Source of the DNA: Datnioides undecimradiatus
Lineage: Eukaryota > Chordata > Actinopteri > Lobotiformes > Datnioididae
NCBI GenBank assembly: GCA_008933995.1
Contig: WARS01000645.1
Coordinates: 1,798,001 to 1,862,000, forward strand
Direction of reading: 5' to 3'
DNA: 64,000 nucleotides
Position 1 is the first letter of the stretch; each line of letters begins with the position of its first letter. Under the pieces are notes generated by a model, which did no database searches, was not told the DNA's origin, and worked only from the letters and a program-made list of their open reading frames with translations. Of the stretch, positions 37,901 to 49,200 are shown in pieces. The position numbers and the translations under genes were made by a program.

Positions 37901-39321
37901 GCATTCTGATCACTTAAATCTACAAAAATGAGGTTTGGACATGTAGTGAAAGTAACAGTGTTGGTTGCTGTAGATGCTAGTACCATGGCTCTATCGCTCA
38001 TTGTCTGTAGTTGATTTTTACTGACACATATACTGACAGCCTAACAGACCTGCAGACTTAGGACGTCTGTGGTGTCTGCCTGTCTTAAATTCAGTTTTGT
38101 AAAAATTAGGCATCAAAAATGCTCATAGTCATTCATTTCAAGTTGTGACGTCTTAGATTTCATTTATTTATCACTTAATTTCAAACGATGCAATGATGCA
38201 AAATGATCAAAATGGCCACTGAACCTAATACTGAAAGCCTGTTGGCGAAATCTAGATTAATGTAATTCTGATACGTAAATACTTACCAGTGTGCAATATT
38301 TTAATAAGAAAAAATAATGTGTCTTATAAGATGGTAAAGTTTTTAAACTCCAGGCATCAGGTTTAACTCTCTGTACCTTGCTCTACCTTTGCTAAGGCAC
38401 CGTTTCTTATTCTGGTTACTCTGACAGAGATAAAACATGCCTCACCTGTCCCATAGCGAGGATGCGCTGAACAGTGTAGCGTACTGCCGTTGGATCTGCT
38501 CTTGGCAAACTGGCCTGAAGCTTCAGATCCCTCAAAAACTGAAGGCAGTTATTTGCACAGTCCCGGCAGCTGTCAGTTAAACCTGATTGAGACAATGAAA
38601 GAAACGGGGCGGAGTTTTTGCTGTTTGTGCATAATGCGTTAAGTGTATCTCCCAGTCAGTCAAGGGTGTGAATGTGGCCTCTTACGGTCAGCCTGGTCAG
38701 TGGGAGCAGAATGTGAAGTTGCGGCTCCATTGACAATTGTGTCAGCGGCGAGGTGGGAGAACTGTGTGACTGCTCTCAACAAACCACTGGCGTCTTTAAC
38801 AAACAGAAGGGCATTAGATACACTCATCATCTGAGGTTTTCCATCCTTCACATCTGAACAAACACAACTCACTCACCACTCCTGTTTCCCAAGTAGACCG
38901 AGTGGCTCTGCTGCATTTTGTCTATGGAGCTCAGAGTGATTTCAGCTCGATTCACCAAATAATCTGAAAAACAGAAAGACAACTGGTGAGAAAGTGCATG
39001 AAAAAAGCGAACCTGCTGGTCATTTTTCACTATTCTCTTAGAAATTTTATTGAATAATTGAAAAAATAATTGACAGGCTAATTGATGATGAAAATAATTG
39101 TCTTTAGTAAATTCAGTGCAATGAATGTGATTTTCTTTTTTGAGGTAAGAAATTCAATAAGTTTTACCAGGTGAGCTGGTGCAGCAGACATGAATGGGGT
39201 CGTCCAGTTTGGCGACAGCATCCAGTATGATGCCCTCAGCCTCCACCACAGCACACTGCAGCAGACAGAACTGCTCCTCCTGCAGCTTATGTGCTAGTTC
39301 AGCTTCACGACAGGCCTGATT

Positions 39322-39354
<33 letters not shown>

Positions 39355-42300
39355 AACATCAGTAACTAACCACTGAGACACTCAGTGCAGCTTTATCGTG
39401 CAGTCATGAACATAGTGCAGCACCTGTTGCTGTAACTGAGAGTGTAGGTTTCCCAGCTCCATGCTGCTTCTCTGTCTCTCCTGTTCCATGGAGCTCTGGT
39501 GGAGCTGTGCTTGCTGTCTTAGGGAGTTCAGCTCAGCCTCCTGGTCCCTGACTGAGCGCAGCAACACATCCCTCTCTGCCTGCAGCCCTGCTAGTGTGCT
39601 GCTCAGCTGGGTTCCACTCTGAGGATCAAAACACATCTCAGTGTGTTACACAAGTATCAGCGGGTGTCTTTTCTCAAGAGGTTTTGTAGACGATGTCAGA
39701 AACGTTATAGAAATATTCTTACCATTTCTCTGCTCTGCAGGGCGCTGTTTGCACGTGTAAGTTCTGCGCGTGTAGAGTCCAGTTCTCGCCTTAGCCTGTC
39801 GATCTCTAACTTCTGCTCTGCGTTGATGGCGAGCTGCAGGAAGGCAGGGCAAATTTACGTGTATGACACCTTTCCACCAGTGAAGAAAAAAATTCAAGCT
39901 CTCAGACCATCTGAGAGGTCTAGGTGGACAGGATAGGACATAAAGTCAGGAGGCACACATCTACACTAAAACATAAACAAGTCTTGCATTGTTTTAACAC
40001 TTTCACAAGAACTCTCAGAGTGGCTCTTGGTGTATATTTCCTTTATATAGCCCAGAGAGTTGCTGTGTCTGTACCTGCTGCTGCAGCTGAGCTTTCAGAG
40101 CCTCCAGCTCTCGGTTGAGCCTGTCTTTCTCCAGGTCCAGGGAGCTCTGCTGCTGTTGTGCCTGTTGTCTCAGCGAGGAAAGCTCTGCGTCTTTCTCTCG
40201 TGAAAAGCGAAGCAGCATGTCGCGCTCTGCCTGCAGAGCTGCCAGACTGCTGCTCACCTGAGATCCCTCCTGAGGAAATGAAAACAGAAACTGTGAGCGA
40301 GTTCAAGGTCTTTTTTGAGGTACATTACTTGTGAAACTTTATACCTCCAATCCACTACACCTCAGAGGCAAATGCATTTGTTACTCCACTATATTTGTCT
40401 GACAGGTTTAGTTACTATTTACTTTACAAATTACAATTTTTATACCCTCCCTGACCAGTGAAAACCATATATCTCCTAATATGGTGTTTTTGAATGTGAT
40501 AATCTGAAATCTTCCTGAATGAAATGAGAAAATTCATCTACTTCTTTTTCCATCACTGCTTGTTTCACTAATATTTATTCTGTTCATTCACCACTGTAGG
40601 AAACTGACTAACTGAGACTCCACTGAACTATCATGTACTGTGACTCATCATTTGTAAGTAATTTACTGTAAATATGTTACAACATACAATTAAATGTTTG
40701 TGTACATATTTAACATTCAGTCTCACCATCTCTTTATTTTCCAGAGTACTGCGAAGGTGAGCCAGCTCTGCTCTTTGCTCCAGTAGTTCTTTGTTCAGGT
40801 CTTGGACTGCCTGTTGCTGCTGATTCATCTGATTGAGACAAGAGACACCCAGTCAGTATTCACGACGGTCTTTGACTATCAACAAAAGCATTTTTGTAGC
40901 TGCACTGTAGTATGGGTGACAAGGTCTGACAAGGTCTCACCATGTTTATTTTCTCCTGACGTAGATTTTCCAGCTCTTGTTCCAGCTGCTGTTTGGCTCT
41001 TAACACATCCTCTTGGCTTTGTTTCGTGCTAGCCAGAAACTTCACCGTGTCAGCGTTCTGCACAAACACAAGCAAAATCTCAGAATCAGTAAAACTTCAC
41101 ATTCAGTAATATTCAGACATTTTGAGAAATACTTTTTTTCACTTTCTTGCCCAGAGTTAGAAGATAGGACCAATAACCCTTTCAGATTAATTGTCTCACC
41201 TAATTCTGGGCGAGAAGGGGAAGAAGTGGACATCCAAAAAACATTTAACATTTGTGTGAATGAAACAACAGTGATGGAGCAGCTTACCTTCTTCATTAAA
41301 TCAGCGTGACTGCTGATCAGCTCTGCGTGTCTCTCTTTAAGCTGGGTGAACCGAAGCTCTGCTGCCTGAGCTCTACCTATGTAGAGACGATGGGATGAAG
41401 ATGACGCACACTCAGTAAGAATCAGCAATGTTTGTACATCTGTTTCACCTGCACAGTCTTTATACTCACTGTCCGCCTCCTTGAATCCAATCTGAGCCCC
41501 AACACTGGCGGCATTAGCGCTCCGCAGAGCCTCCACTTCCATACGCAGCTGTTCATTTTCCACCAAAGCCACCTGTTTGTGGGTGCGCTGTTCCTCCACT
41601 TCAGCCTCCAGGTGATTCACTTGAGCCTTTAGCTCAGTGACACATCTCTGAGCCTGTCAAGTTGAGTGACATGAGGGTATGTATATTTTATTTGGGCAGT
41701 TTAAGCTGGAATGTGTCATACACAATAAATAATCATGCCAAATACATCACACAGCTGCACTGTGGTTCGTATGTGGTGCAGTGTATCAAACTGCTCTAAC
41801 ACCAGGATGCCTTACTTACCTCAGACTTGATGAGCTGCAGCTCTGGCTTGAGCACCTCTAGTTCTCTCTTCAGACTGTCATTCTCTATTTCTCTCTGCTC
41901 AAATGATGCATCAGGTGCTCCCATCTGGTTGAGCAAATAGTACTGCCATAAAAAAAAAAAAATTAGCATTAGCCTTGATGTCAGGAAAAAGAGGTGGAGA
42001 AGAGATTAATCTCTTGACTTGCATATGGCCATACCTGTGGCATCTGTGGAGCTTCCCTGAGCTCTGGTTGCAGTTCCACCTCCTCCTCCTCGTGACGTTC
42101 CTCGTTAGGCATCACCACCACTGGCTTTTTATATTCACCCAATGCGGCGGCACGGAGGAAGTTTGGAGGAGCCTGTGTTGTTTTAATAGACAAAATATGT
42201 GCAAATGATGCAAAACCATGCAGAACAAAGGTGTGTACATGTGGAGGCATTAATGGAGAGCAGTTTCTTACATCTGGGAGATCTGGGATCTGAATGATAC

Positions 42301-43239
42301 TTTTAAAGAATTCCATTTCTCTGGCTCTGTCGAAGAACTGCGTGAGGCTGCAGAGGAAAGCACAGCTGTCACTGACTGAGTTCATCACAGTGTGAGTGTG
42401 TGTGTGTTTTAATAATGATAACCAACCTTGTAAATAGATCACGGAAGCGTTCTCGATGTCCAAGAAGAACATCTGGAGCAATGCCTACAAACCAGAGCAG
42501 TATATGATGGACAGGATAAGGTTTAAGTTCTACTCTGACACTGTTAGGTTTGACTGCATAACAAAACATATAACTGTGTTACTTACGGCTGTGAAGTTTG
42601 AACATTAATCGGACAGAGAAGTGGTAGAGAAAGCTGCAGTCCAGTATGAGGGGTATCAGAGGAGTCAGTCTGCACTGTCCAGCTGGAGTTGTAGATTTGG
42701 CCCCGTTGGCGTCCAGCTGACGCAAAACTTTGGACGAGAAAAATATTGAAGCCAAATTAAAGGCAAGGCAAGTTTATTTATACAGCACCATTCAGACAAA
42801 ACAATTCAAAGTGCTTTACTGGGGCATAGAAATAAATTAATTAAAAATGAGACATAAGGTAAATGAATAGTAAAGTGTTGCATATGCATAAAATGTATAT
42901 AAAAGACAATGAAAACAACAGCAAATAATAGGATTTTAATATCTATCCAGAGTACTGCGATGGAGAGCCATAAAGGGTAAGAGCTTATGGTCAGATTGCC
43001 TTGAGGGTGGGTATCCCAAGCCTGTGTGTTCTTCGACTGTGCCACAGAGCTCAAACCCATCATTCCTGTGCCACCACTGAAGTTATTACTAACATGATCA
43101 GATGTGCTGCTTTTACACTTATTGGTATAAAGGGTAAATAAATCTGGGGAAATACTGCTGCCTTGTGGAGCTCCTTTGTATTTTGTGATCCCTCACTGAC
43201 TCAGACACACGGTCACAATGAACACACACACACACAATG

Positions 43240-43284
<45 letters not shown>

Positions 43285-45496
43285 TAGTTTGTGTTAACTC
43301 ACACACACCCTCCTGCTGCCCCAAATACTCATTTGGGACACAAATAATTGTCACTGTAGTTTTGCAGCACAGTAACAAAAAGGCAACCTGAACATGTAGA
43401 GTTACCTCCCCTTGCACTCACCTGTCTCAGACATTTTCAGCCCGGCATCCAGGTAATCCAACAGTTCCTGTGTCATATCTAACCTGCAATACATAAAAAC
43501 AGCATTTAGGAAGCGCATTTATCTGCGTATTTAGTGAGAAACACTGTACTCATGTTGCAGCTGGTGAACAACACGAGCGTGTGTTTGTGGGTAGAAAACA
43601 TACACTTTAGTCATGTCATTTCCTGCTTCTCTCTCCAGAGTCTCGTCACTGGCCTCCAGGTTACCTGGGATCACCTTGTGCTGTAGAGAAACATTGTTTT
43701 ATCATTCTGAGTTTGTCATTTATCACTGTATAAACCATAAAACAAATAGAAATACATATTTATTTGTTACCTTTGCATGAAATTCCAATTTGAGGCAGAG
43801 GAATTTAGCAGACAAGGCAACAATGTGGCCATATCGATCATGCAGGTTTCCCTGGAAAAAAATTAAATACACAAGTTGTCTAAGAGGTCTCAGTTAGAGT
43901 GTTTGTCATCGCCATTTTATGAAAACTACTAACTTTCACTTTGATAATTGATACTTTGATACTTTTATAGCATATTTCTCTCATAATACTTTTACCTAAA
44001 CAGAAATTTAAATGCTGGACTGTAATACTTAGCTTATACTAATATTTAGCTGTAATGTTGTTATATTTGTACTTTTTAGAGTAAAAGACCTGAGTACTTC
44101 GCAGTACTGCTACTCACCCAGAGAATCCCCATATCTTTAACATTGCGGCAGTATCTGTGAGAATCCCGTACAGCCTGCAGGTCGGACAGACGCAGCAGAG
44201 ATGACACATCACCAACATTTAACAGAAAAGAAAAATGGAGGTAAACATGGAGACGACAGGATTCATGGGTTCAAACTTACATTTCTGTGTCCATCCCGGA
44301 GCACTTTGTGCAGCAGATAACAGAACTTCCAGCTGATTATGGAGTTACTGGACAGAGGAAGGTTCAGGATGTAGGACCAGAAGGTGGTAGCTCCACCCTC
44401 TTTATGTGTTCCCATTATGACATCTTCACAATTGTCAAGGAAAACTTTGTGACAAAATACTAATGCACAAGGTGAACTGTGGTGGTTATTATGATATTTC
44501 ACTTAACTCCTCTATAGATTTTTACAATCTATCTATAATATTGCCATCCTTACTGTCCTCACTTCAATTTTAATTTTTGTCTATCTCCTCTCTTGGTGAG
44601 GTTTTCCCCTTTTTCTACCAGTTACAGTTTTCCCTCAGCAAAATAAAGGAAAAGTAATTTGCGATACTGGGCTGTATAACTAAAACTGACGTGAGGTCGA
44701 TGAGTTACAACTATTGAATGAATGAATTCTGGTGGACACACTCATGTTCCCCTCAGGATCAGCTGTTTGATCATTCCAAGTGTGATTATCTCTTCATTTT
44801 CATCGAACGCCACCATCAGGACAAAAATTGAATTAGTCCAACTTTGACTCACTTTGGTATCTGATAAATTAAAGACTAATGACATTCCTATCAGCCACAG
44901 CGGTACTTTTGTTTTTATCTAAATACTAAATGTCCATATTCCAACATCATAAACTGATGGCACATAACACATTTTGCTTACAGTACTGTTGTAGCTGGTA
45001 TTTCATATGAACCGAAAAGGATACTGCGCACATATTTTTCTTTGGGAGGTGTTTCAGCGGAGGTGATAATTTTGCTGATGTTGTGGAGCTGAAACAGGTG
45101 AGACAACAGACATCAGGACTCAACCGGGTTAAAACCGCTCAACCTTCCTACAAGTCAACATCAGGCATCAGGAAATAGATGCGACATGTAGATAAAAAAC
45201 AAAAGACAGCAAAAGGGTGCGAGTCTTCAAACTGAATTAACGTGTAAAAGAAATACTAAAACATTTGATACCCTACAATAAAATCAAAATTAGCCATTAA
45301 ATGTTCCAGGTAACGCAGATATCGCTAAACTGAATTCCTTAGCCAAGACTACACAAACTAACCTCACCCAGGTATAACTGTTTAATTCAGCCTTAATTGG
45401 CCAAGTGTCACCCACCTGTTGTTTACCAAACTGCTCTTTCTCCGCAGCCAAAGCTTTTTCCGTTTTATTGTCGCTTTTGTTCTTTGTTTTGCTCAT
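34964..45496 (-). CDS. hip1r: Huntingtin-interacting protein 1-related, with expanded tail and duplicated coiled-coil cassette
   Basis: HIP1R links clathrin coats, through light chain and PIP2, to F-actin during endocytosis. The 33 coding exons, 5' to 3', are 45416-45496, 45025-45088, 44281-44423, 44118-44174, 43771-43851, 43604-43680, 43422-43483, 42587-42727, 42427-42484, 42272-42347, 42035-42172, 41820-41942, 41470-41653, 41288-41376, 40941-41057, 40727-40828, 40075-40269, 39723-39833, 39424-39618, 39168-39315, 38877-38963, 38686-38793, 38446-38582, 37519-37629, 37362-37420, 37238-37268, 37074-37136, 36661-36761, 36450-36555, 36195-36318, 35885-35946, 35096-35788, 34964-34999. They total 3,960 bases (1,319 residues; human about 1,068). 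ANTH domain is about 28-280 (FWSYILNLPL, ISWKFCYLLHKVLRDGH), coiled coil about 340-745, I/LWEQ (THATCH) actin-binding module about 750-1075 (FSHLAADTIVNGAATSH, FYAKNSRWTEGLISASKAVG, EIAASTAQLVAASK). Start MSKTKNK at 45496 has A at -3. The tail after about 1,110 is Pro/Tyr/Gln-rich and new to me. Confidence 0.96.
35279..35476 (-). repeat. hip1r: 18-bp coding tandem repeat: eleven Tyr-Thr hexapeptides in the HIP1R tail
   Basis: On the coding strand, eleven units of 18 bases encode six-residue blocks of the form (N/T/P)Y(T/V)(P/S/A)x(Q/L/P), for example NYTPPQ, TYTSPQ and NYTAPQ. They cover about residues 1182-1247 of the protein. Flanking sequence is also rich in Gln, Tyr, Pro and Ser. The repeats are diverged at DNA level, so they look maintained as protein rather than newly slipped. 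Confidence 0.9.
39324..39353. repeat. (AC)n microsatellite
   Basis: A CA/AC run in the hip1r intron between exons 19 and 20. Confidence 0.95.
39424..40269 (-). repeat. hip1r: Tandem duplication of a two-exon coiled-coil cassette in hip1r
   Basis: Exons 40075-40269 and 39424-39618 are both exactly 195 bases, both phase 0, and encode 65-residue segments sharing 39 identities by my count (LQAERD, LLR, LRQQAQ, QSS, ending QLQQQ). Each is preceded by a phase-0 exon (102 and 111 bases) that ends with RAEL...L...EM-type sequence. The pair (102+195) thus appears duplicated as (111+195). Confidence 0.85.
40310..40610. repeat. 'tactcaagtac' dispersed repeat in hip1r intron 16
   Basis: Contains GAGGTACATTACTTG, CCTCCAATCCACTACACCTC, GTTACTCCACTATATTTGTC and TGACAGGTTTAGTTACT, the typical word order of this family's second half. 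Confidence 0.65.
41100..41235. repeat. Terminal fragment of the long inverted-repeat element in hip1r intron 14
   Basis: ATTCAGACATTTTGAGAAATAC, TTTTCACTTTCTTGCCCAGAG and TTAGAAGATAGGACCAATA match the left terminus of the element at 13915 (ATTATGGGAAATAAG, TTCACTTTCTTAC, AGAGGAGAACATTG). Confidence 0.6.
42765..43185. repeat. Dispersed repeat ('aggcaaggcaagtttattta')
   Basis: The head AGGCAAGGCAAGTTTATTTA with CAATTCAAAGTGCTTTAC is highly recognisable in fish genomes. The copy continues to a region near CTGTGCCACCACTGAAG and AATCTGGGGAAATACTGCTG. No reading frame supports an intact transposon protein. Confidence 0.6.
43222..43282. repeat. (AC)n microsatellite, two blocks
   Basis: Two AC runs separated by AATGA inside hip1r intron 7. 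Confidence 0.95.
43930..44105. repeat. 'tactcaagtac' repeat fragment in hip1r intron 4
   Basis: Contains TTTGATACTTTTATAGCATA, CTCTCATAATACTTTTACCT and TTTTTAGAGTAAAAGACCTGAGTAC, a diverged copy beside exon 4. Confidence 0.45.
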
Positions 45497-46063
45497 GTTG
45501 TCACTGTATTCCACGGAAAACTAGAAGTGTATAAATCCCCAGAGCTCCTGCCCCAGCTCTCAGCTGCTCACCTGCGCTCTCGGCCTCTTAAAAATAATCA
45601 AAGGTGCGTCAGACGCGTCGCGCGCACGTCCCCAAATAACTCCACCGTTAATGTGTTTTTTCAAATTAGGGCATCACAGACTCCCTACAGAAGATCCACG
45701 AGTAAACAAAGCAGTTTCTCTTGTGCGTAAAAAGGAAAAAAAAAACCCTCGTCAAATAAGGGATACGTTTATTAAAAAGCTACGACTGTCAGGCAATAAA
45801 ATATGACTGGTGTGCACTTTGCATAGAAATATTTTAATCAAAAGTAGTGACACGATAACAAAGTAACAAATTAAATGTAAAAACTATTAACAGCTATCGA
45901 CATTTCCTCCTGAGTCACCAGGCAAATCTGTAGGCAGTGAAACTGGAAAGACAATACAAGGACACACCACTCAACAGCCCTGTAGGACTGGTTTCACATC
46001 TCACCCACTCCACACAATACAGCCTTTAAGAAGACTGTATGCAGGGTTTTAAAAAATACACAG

Positions 46064-46111
<48 letters not shown>

Positions 46112-46277
46112 GTTTTCTTCATCTTCACCTGAGAGATAGAGACAGGGGTAGAGTTTAACCTTTAATTGTGTGCAAACAGGTTTAGGATCTATAGTAACAC
46201 TGCTTGAGCTTGAAAACTAGTAAAGACTGAAGATTTCTTTAAAAAGAATCTGTGCTTCAGTCTGTGTCAAGTCGTCC
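45497..46277. promoter_or_regulatory. hip1r promoter region and ccdc62 3' UTR
   Basis: CG-rich sequence at 45500-45680 (GCGTCAGACGCGTCGCGCGCACG) marks the hip1r promoter. TTTATT at 45768-45773 gives AATAAA on the minus strand about 500 bases past the ccdc62 stop, a possible poly(A) signal. So the end of ccdc62 and the start of hip1r are packed into under 800 bases. An (AC)n run lies at 46069-46107. Confidence 0.5.
46069..46107. repeat. (AC)n microsatellite
   Basis: An AC run in the ccdc62 3' UTR region. Confidence 0.95.
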
Positions 46278-49200
46278 TCATGGCTGACTGGCACTGTGTT
46301 GAGGGCGGGCTTTGGGTGGAGTTTCACTGGCCTGTTGAGGAAAAATACAGCTGTTATGTCTTAACACACCCAAACAAAAAGGAGGAACTGAACTGAACAT
46401 TTCTACAACCTCGACACTACCACACCCCATGAATATAAATGGAGAAAGGGAAGAAAAGAGGCTGAGAGGCCCAGCATCATCATGAAACTCCTCTACCTTG
46501 TATGTTGGGGTAGTTGTGTAGTGGTGGGATGTCTGGCACTTAGGAGAGTAAAGGGGGTCGGTAGTCCCACAGCTTATAGTGGGGGCACAGTTGTGTACAG
46601 AGCTGTGGGACCTTGAGCTGCTGTGCCCTGAACAAGGCACGATGACTAGCCTGGACTCTTCTAACAGCTGCTGCAGAGAGCAGCTGGACAGAGGATCATC
46701 ACCCTGAAAAGAAAGGAAAAAAGAATCAAGAATCATTTGTGCCACCTCACCTCCCATGAAACCACGACATGTGGTTTTACCCATTGCTACAAACAAACCA
46801 GATGGTTTTCTGCAAAACCACAAGATAAACAGCAAGTAGCAAACTAAGCAAATATATTATCTAAACCAATGTTGTGACAATTATGGAAATAAACTTTGCT
46901 TTCTTGCCAAGATAAGATTTATCCCACTGCCATATTTGAGCGGTAAATATAAAGCTGAGACCAGGAAACAATTAGCTTGAGAGTGGCATCAATCTTCTGA
47001 ACTTACTGTCTGCAAAAAAGGAAACGGGCACACTTCTAAAAATGTCCAAATATTCATCTCAAATCATAACAAGTTTGCATGTTTACACACGTGATTTAAG
47101 TCTTACATTTATTGAGTGTGCTGATGGGACGCCCAGTTCACCGTTCTTGGTGCACTGTGAAGCATCATGAAAGGGTCTTGAGTTCTTCACCCTGAGTGAT
47201 GAAGGTGAGCTGTTGTCCAGGCAACCACATCTTAGCTCATCCTGACTGAGACACAAACAAGAACAAAGAAATCAGTCATAGTTTACGTTCTTGGAGATCC
47301 TACTATGTTCAGATTGATCAGAACTCCTTCTATTATATTGAATAGATGGACAAAGAATTCAGACAGCATTAGTGCTTGATATGAGTCTTATCTGTGTTAT
47401 TTTTTCCTACCATGTGTAGCTGAACATTCTTTAATTTAATTATTCAGTGTACACATTGTTGTGTCAGTGTCAGCCTTTATGAAAGGATTAACCATCTGAT
47501 TGATTTTAATAATAATTACTGTGTACACTGTAATCCTCTTTGCAGACTGGAGTGGTAGGTTGGGTGAAACTTGTACATGTGTGATATTTAAACTGGATAT
47601 TCAGGGTTTAACATAAATCTGACACAGTTTATCTTGGTGCTATGGTGCTATGAGCTAAATGCTAACATAATGCTGACATGTTAATGTTTATTAGGTAAAA
47701 TCATGAACCATGTTCAAGGTTTGACTTCTGCCCTGTTAATTATTAATTACCAGTTAACACAAAGAACCGCTGAGGCTATTGGTAATGTCATGTTTTGCAG
47801 GAATTTAGACACAACCTGAGTCCTGCACAGATCAACAGACTGGCCTGATAGAGTTGGCAGACCATGAACATTTGTACAAAATTTCACGCCAATGCATCTA
47901 GTAGATGTTAAGATGTATTACAGTGTAACCGATTATCTTTCAGTCCTGTTTGTCTGTGTATCCGGTGTAGACTGAGACAATGACTGTGTGTTGTGGAGTT
48001 TAAGGTGTGATCAGAAAATGTCACTGTTACATTGTTGGTGTCAGAGAATAGTCTAGTTGTATAGTCTGTGGTTCCCTGATCTCTTCCCTGGTCCATGTTT
48101 ATCTATTGTTATCAGGACTGGCGCTTCATTAATTTGGGATCTGAACTCTTCTTGTCTTGGTGGCATGAAGGCTGTCTGTTTCCTCACAGTGCTCCCTGAC
48201 TCCAACAAACTCGCTTCTCTAGGGCCACAAAATGTGAGCGAAAAATGTAGAAACATTACCCTTCAGTGTGCCATGCATAACTATTTCTGTCATTTTTTTG
48301 CACACTTGCACACTCCTCACCTGCCAGGTAATCCCTGACCGGTCTTCTCTCTCAGAGTTTCACGAGCACTCTCAAGGTTCAACTGCAAAAGCTGCAGGTC
48401 ATTCCGCTGATTCTCACACACCTGTGAAACAAACCCAACATCATGTAAACTGATTTATATATTTATGTTTCACATCGTCAAAAATGATATCCCAAACCAT
48501 ATTAATTGTCTAACACTTGAAGTCACAGTAAAAGAATGACAGTAATTTTGTTCTGTGACATATGTAATGAAATGGAATATGTGGGCGAGGGATTTCAATT
48601 AAAAACCTTTCAGATTGATTGGAGCACAGAGCAAAACGGAGATGTGAGCACTTGTGGCCTCCAGCTACAACTCACTCACCCATATGGTTGGATCAGGAGG
48701 AGGACCATTGAAATATGGATAAATTAAACCACGACTTAAAAAAAATTAAATCCCGATTTTTCAAAGTGAAATGTAAACACACCACAGACGGAGATTATTA
48801 GAGAACCTGGAAAATGTATTTATTGTTTGCCTTTATCTTTAAAAACTCTACATGTGATTTAAATTTAAAAATGTGATGTGAGACTGTATCTTGTCACCAC
48901 TGCAATGTTTTGGCAAGTAATGGACATGACAGTGACCCAGAGCCACACAGCCACAATAAAGAAGCTGCAGGAGCACTCGCAGACATGCTGCCAAACCAGA
49001 AAGACGCCTCTGACATCAACAGAGAGGCAGTGTGAGTCGAAGGAATGAGCAAAGACGTTTTCCCTATGCTGTGTGTCTATTGTTGTTATTACATTTTCTT
49101 TATTCACAACTGTTGTTGCTTGTTTATTTTTTAGCCATGTCATAAGGTCGAGGGAAAGTTTTTATTGGATGTTATTTATATACTCCACTTTGTATAATTA

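Larger units (their letters stand above)
42728..43421 (-). other. hip1r intron 7 with inserted repeat
   Basis: About 42765-43185 starts AGGCAAGGCAAGTTTATTTA, TACAGCACCATTCAGAC, AATTCAAAGTGCTTTACTGG, a dispersed sequence common in teleost genomes and of uncertain class. Two (AC)n runs follow at 43222-43282. Confidence 0.65.

Noticed and set aside
38854..38876. A 23-base intron in hip1r that would add 20 residues before the HLAAD segment
   Set aside because: Far shorter than known spliceosomal introns in vertebrates; the acceptor at 38794 gives an 83-base intron and restores the family sequence.
47107..47241. ccdc62 exon 11 beginning after the nearer AG (GATGAGC...)
   Set aside because: That acceptor gives an immediate stop; the AG four bases upstream keeps the frame.
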